Source of the DNA: a bacterium
GTDB lineage: Bacteria; Electryoneota; RPQS01
Length of the DNA stretch: 64,000 bases
Assembly: GCA_016702305.1 (NCBI GenBank)
Contig: JADJEH010000017.1
Location: 620,001 to 684,000, forward strand
Reading direction: 5' to 3'
Shown: positions 60,822-64,000 of the stretch, piece after piece
Layout of the letters: every line of letters begins with the position of its first letter
Numbering within the stretch: the first letter of the stretch is position 1
Notes under the pieces: model-generated
What the model was told of the DNA's origin: nothing
What the model saw: only the letters and a program-made list of their open reading frames with translations
Database searches by the model: none
Position numbers and translations under genes: made by a program

Positions 60822-62784
60822 TGTGCGCAAGATTGAGCCGGTGATCGCGGCCGAGCCGCGTCCGCGCGGTGACGGGCGGGCGGTGTTCGCCGTGCAGAGC
60901 GTCGCGGTGTTGGCGCTGGCCTTGTCGGTTGTGGCGATGCCTAAGCCTGAGTTGCGGCTGTGGGCGGTGCACCAGACGGCGTTCTTGCATCCCGTGCTGG
61001 CGATTGCGCTCCTGCTGGCCGCGGCGCTGCTGATCAGTCCGTGGGGCGGGGTAGTCGTCGCCATGATCGCGCGGCGCGCGCGCGCGTGGCCGCCGGTGAC
61101 GTATGCGGCGGGAGCGTTCGCCGTGTTCATGGTGTTAAGCGTGTACGGCAGTCTGTTGGGTGATGGACAGCTCGCGTTGACGAGACTCGCGCACATCGGT
61201 GACATGCTTGAAGAGGGGCAGCGGATTCCAGCCGGGCGCTTTTTCTCGCAAAAAGAGCCGGGGACGATGCTTTTGCATGAAAGCGCGTTTCGCATCGGCA
61301 TGGCCGTGGCTGGGCCGGAGATGAATGTGGCGAGCGGACGGGCGGGCCAACAGGCGCGAGTCGAGCGCCAGTTGGCGTACCGCGATATCGCGCAATGGTG
61401 TTTTCGAATTCTGTCAAGTCTGGCCGGCGCTCTGCTTGTCTTCTGGTTCACGCGATTCCTGCGCACGCGGCATGAGCGCGACAGCGCGTTGTGGTGGAGT
61501 GTGATGGTGAGCGGCGGCGTGTGGTTGATGTTCTTTGGTTACGTCGAGAACTACGCGTGGGTATCGCTGGCAATGCTGATGTTTCTGGCGGCGGGGATAC
61601 GAGCCACGGAGCCGCCGCGCCGGATTCCGATCGCGCCGATCCTGATATTCAGCGCGGCCTGTGCGCTGCACTTCATGGCGATTGTCCTGCTGCCGGCACT
61701 GGTGTTCCTGCTGTGGACGCTGCACTTTGAACAGCACGACTTGGCTGCGCAGGCGGTGGATGCGCCGCGCAAGCGCGTGCGGCTGCTCGTGCTGAGCTTC
61801 GCGGTGCTTGGGTTGGCGGCATTCTTCTATTTGAAGGCGTGGGATGGATGGAGCGGTTTCATTCCGCTGCTACCGCGTTGGGTGAAGGACGGCTACGCGC
61901 TGCTGTCCGTTAAGCACGGTGTGGATTTGCTAAACCTGTTCTTGTGGGTGACCGCGGCGCCGCTGGTGATCCTGCTTGCAACGAAGCGCCACTTGACCGG
62001 TGTGCGCAGCCGCAATCAGGAGTATTTCCTGCTCCTGGCGGCGGGATCAGGCGTGCTGTTTGCGTGCACATTCAGTCCGAATTTAGGCATGGCGCGCGAC
62101 TGGGACGTAGTCGGCGCGGCGCTCTGGCCACTGCTGTTTTTCGGCGCGTGGCGGCTGGCGCAATTTGAGTTCGGTGACGTTGAACGCGCACGCTTGCAGG
62201 CGGCACTGCTGGCGCTGACGGTCTTAATGGTTGTGCCCGCAGTGCTCGTGCAGACGCGTCCGGCCAGCGCGATCGAGCGGTTTCGAGCGCTCTTGGAGCT
62301 GGATCGCTCGCGCTCGGCGTACGGCTGGGAAAATCTGGCGCTCTACTATCAGCGCGAGGGAGATTTGGAGCGCCGCGTGGAAGCGTGGAGCAACGCGGTC
62401 GCTGTCGAACGCAATCCGCGCTACTTATACAATTTGGCTGAAGCGTTTAAGCTGTCGGGGCGCATCGTGGAAGCCGATACGATGGCCGTGGCCGCGGCAC
62501 GGATGAATCCGGACTACGCGAGCAATCTATTCTACTACGTTGTGGCCCAGGCCAAGCGCGGTGATCTGCTGCGGGCGCGAGAGTTGGTGACGATTGCCCT
62601 GGAGATTGATCCGCAAGTTGAATATGGTCCGCGCATGCGACAGTGGGTGGGGCGAGCCTGTGAAGTGGATTCTATCGCCAAACTCGGTGATATCGCGCGG
62701 GCGCGCGAACTGCTGGCGGTCTATACCGCGCAGGATTCGAGCAACAGCTTTTGGCGGGAGTATGCGCTGACGCTCGGGAGGTAG
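60808..62784 (+). CDS. Multi-pass membrane protein with C-terminal TPR-like region
   Basis: 658 residues; ATG at 60808 just after GGAGGC and overlapping the preceding gene. A cytoplasmic start (about 1-22), then about eleven helices to residue about 480, including FLHPVLAIALLLAAALLI, GGVWLMFFGYVENYAWVSLAMLMF and a broad loop with SQKEPGTMLLHESAF. The last 180 residues read as TPR-like pairs (YGWENLALYYQREGDLERRVEAWSNAV; LYNLAEAFKLSGRIVEADTMAVAAA). Its layout resembles polysaccharide-pathway membrane proteins with soluble TPR ends, but no motif fixes the reaction. Its operon suggests glycan synthesis or export. Confidence 0.83.
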   Translation: MAKPNVRKIEPVIAAEPRPRGDGRAVFAVQSVAVLALALSVVAMPKPELRLWAVHQTAFLHPVLAIALLLAAALLISPWGGVVVAMIARRARAWPPVTYAAGAFAVFMVLSVYGSLLGDGQLALTRLAHIGDMLEEGQRIPAGRFFSQKEPGTMLLHESAFRIGMAVAGPEMNVASGRAGQQARVERQLAYRDIAQWCFRILSSLAGALLVFWFTRFLRTRHERDSALWWSVMVSGGVWLMFFGYVENYAWVSLAMLMFLAAGIRATEPPRRIPIAPILIFSAACALHFMAIVLLPALVFLLWTLHFEQHDLAAQAVDAPRKRVRLLVLSFAVLGLAAFFYLKAWDGWSGFIPLLPRWVKDGYALLSVKHGVDLLNLFLWVTAAPLVILLATKRHLTGVRSRNQEYFLLLAAGSGVLFACTFSPNLGMARDWDVVGAALWPLLFFGAWRLAQFEFGDVERARLQAALLALTVLMVVPAVLVQTRPASAIERFRALLELDRSRSAYGWENLALYYQREGDLERRVEAWSNAVAVERNPRYLYNLAEAFKLSGRIVEADTMAVAAARMNPDYASNLFYYVVAQAKRGDLLRARELVTIALEIDPQVEYGPRMRQWVGRACEVDSIAKLGDIARARELLAVYTAQDSSNSFWREYALTLGR

Positions 62785-62886
62785 CCGGGCGACAGCGCGC
62801 GACAAGACAAAGCCGCCCACCTCTTGCGAGGCATGCGCGGTTCGACCGTGCGAAATGCAAGTGTAAACTCGGTTGAAGAAAACAAG

Positions 62887-62912
62887 AAGCCCCTACCGAA
62901 GCAGGGGCTTTC
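62887..62912 (+). terminator. Terminator after the glycosyltransferase operon
   Basis: AAGCCCCT pairs with AGGGGCTT around ACCGAAGC, followed by TCATGCTTTC. It lies 103 bp past the stop at 62784. Confidence 0.7.
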
Positions 62913-63143
62913 ATGCTTTCATCCGGCTGGGAGGAGACCGGATGATAGGGAGGCTTTGTTGATCGTTGCCGTCCGGCAACGGTACTAATATACTAACGCG
63001 TGACCCCCTGTGCAATAGGTTTCGCACTTGTGAAATCAGGACAAGACAGCAAAGTGATTGATTTCACGAAAATTTACGATTGCGCATGGAAAGCACAGAG
63101 GCATGGTGGGTCAAATGTAATGTGTGACATGGTCACAAATGCA
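62913..63143. other. Structured intergenic DNA without a recognised gene
   Basis: The gap 62785-63206 has no supportable coding frame. CATCCGG pairs with CCGGATG at 62920-62944 around a loop with GGAGGAG, and GTTGCCG pairs with CGGCAAC near 62965-62980. The remainder (about 63000-63140) is AT-rich and may hold a promoter, but I cannot name one. A small RNA is possible. Confidence 0.35.
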
Positions 63144-63171
63144 AAGCGGGCAGCCATTTGGCTGCCCGCTT
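63144..63171. terminator. Terminator after 63207..64000
   Basis: AAGCGGGCAGCC (63144-63155), loop ATTT, GGCTGCCCGCTT (63160-63171), 12-bp perfect stem, 36 bp past the stop at 63207. Confidence 0.78.
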
Positions 63172-63206
63172 GTCGTGCAATATTCAAGAAGGTATCCTGG
63201 CGACCA

Positions 63207-64000
63207 TTACTTCATCAACACGAGCTTCTGCGTGGAGACGAAGCTGCCTGCATGCAGTTGCGCGAAGTAGAGACCGCTGGGGAGACTGCTTGCTTCAAAG
63301 GTCATCGTGTGCGCACCGGCGGTCACTTGACCGTCGAGCAGCGTGGCGACTTCCTGGCCCAGCGAGTTGAAGACCTTCAACGTGGCGTTCGTCGTCGCAG
63401 GCACGTCGAAGCTGATCTGCGTGCTCGGGTTGAACGGATTCGGATAGGCCTGATGCAACGCATAGGCGGACGGAATAGCGGGCGCGTCGTTGGCATCGGT
63501 CGTGGCCGTGAAGGTAACCGTACCGGTTCCGCTTTCGGTGCCGAAGCCGCCGACGCGAATCAGGTAGGAAACGCCGCTCGTGATATTGAACGTCAAACGC
63601 GACGTAAAGCCACCGCATCCAGCGCCATCATCGTTGCAGCCGAGGAAATCGTCGTTCGTCGTCGGGCAGGCCGGAGCGCTGCCGGTGCCGTCGGAATAGA
63701 CGGCCATACGGGTATCAAAATCAGCCTGATCACAGGTCGAGACTTCCAACACGCCTGTACCCGGTGCCGTGTAAAGGAACCAGATGTCGGGACCGAAGGC
63801 GACGCCGAAGCCTTCGTTGCACGAAGCGGGCAGTGCGGCGATGCTCGCGTCTACCGTGGCTTCAGCCGTCGAGAAGGCATAGTCGCCGGCAGTGACTTCC
63901 AGCGGAGAGTCACAGTCATCGTTGGTTTCAGCTTCAGGAGCCAACAGGGCGTCCACCATGACGGTGTCACCTTCAACAACGGTGATGTTGGGTACGGTCA
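63207..64000 (-). CDS. Secreted PPC-like protein with sorting tail (N-terminus beyond window)
   Basis: The frame is open at the right edge (VPNITVVEGDTVMVDALLAPEAETNDDC), so the start is missing; about 264 residues are visible. A PPC-like module (ETNDDCDSPLEVTAGDYAFST, DIWFLYTAPGTGVLEVSTC, CNDDGAGCGG, SYLIRVGGFGTESG) precedes a full sorting domain (ALHQAYPNPFNPSTQISFDV, VFNSLGQEVATLLDG, SGLYFAQLHAGSFVSTQKLVLMK). An enzyme or adhesin probably lies upstream off the window. The tail is the best match in the window for the truncated remnant at 20477. Confidence 0.87.
   Translation of the reverse strand, partial: TVPNITVVEGDTVMVDALLAPEAETNDDCDSPLEVTAGDYAFSTAEATVDASIAALPASCNEGFGVAFGPDIWFLYTAPGTGVLEVSTCDQADFDTRMAVYSDGTGSAPACPTTNDDFLGCNDDGAGCGGFTSRLTFNITSGVSYLIRVGGFGTESGTGTVTFTATTDANDAPAIPSAYALHQAYPNPFNPSTQISFDVPATTNATLKVFNSLGQEVATLLDGQVTAGAHTMTFEASSLPSGLYFAQLHAGSFVSTQKLVLMK

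Noticed and set aside
1..64000. rRNA or tRNA genes
   Set aside because: No tRNA cloverleaf or conserved rRNA segment was recognised on either strand by reading.

Overview
The window most likely comes from an uncultured bacterium of the FCB superphylum outside classical Bacteroidota. Several secreted proteins (9698..11797, 11853..13106, 14848..17322, 37584..38930, 63207..64000) end in a YPNPFN-type C-terminal sorting domain, the kind used by type IX secretion. Most genes nevertheless have strong AGGAG ribosome sites, which Bacteroidota usually lack. The DNA is moderately GC-rich, the proteome has many lipoproteins and exported Cys-rich proteins, and no rRNA or tRNA gene was seen. The phylum assignment is inference. 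Layout: 1-9.5 kb holds four tandem paralogues of a large secreted Cys-rich protein, each closed by a near-identical GC hairpin. 9.7-13.1 kb has two LVIVD-repeat beta-propellers with sorting tails. 14.8-25.4 kb has two lysyl-endopeptidase-like secreted serine proteases, a beta-helix protein coupled to a protein with 219-bp internal repeats, and a PDZ-alpha/beta hydrolase. 27.8-36.6 kb has three more very large secreted Cys-rich repeat proteins. Most of this stretch is on the minus strand. Against that background stand two isolated plus-strand genes of tailed-phage type: a portal-like protein (13386..14678) and a prohead-protease-like protein (25592..26263). No other phage gene is visible near them. 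They are the most unusual content and could be parts of a dispersed, domesticated particle system; this is a hypothesis. 36.8-48.2 kb is more ordinary: a cyclophilin lipoprotein, a secreted S51 peptidase, a WalJ-type metallo-hydrolase, pyrE and pyrF interleaved with zinc-ribbon membrane proteins, a Cu/Zn-type permease with an HMA domain, a KirBac-type potassium channel, a divergent alanine racemase and two paralogous lipoproteins. 48.5-51.6 kb is a coupled TPR/outer-membrane-type pair. 51.7-55.9 kb is a tight gnd-zwf-opcA-pgl operon for the oxidative pentose phosphate pathway. 56.1-62.8 kb is a four-gene plus-strand operon of membrane glycosyltransferases. The right edge cuts another sorting-domain protein. 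Two caveats affect reading. Six genes carry about thirteen apparent single-base frameshifts, mostly at runs of 3-5 identical bases and concentrated in 30.3-37 kb. I annotate these as single interrupted genes and suspect assembly or sequencing indels. Intergenic DNA also carries several dispersed repeat families: degenerate 7-bp tandem repeats, double-hairpin elements and a 66-bp tandem repeat.
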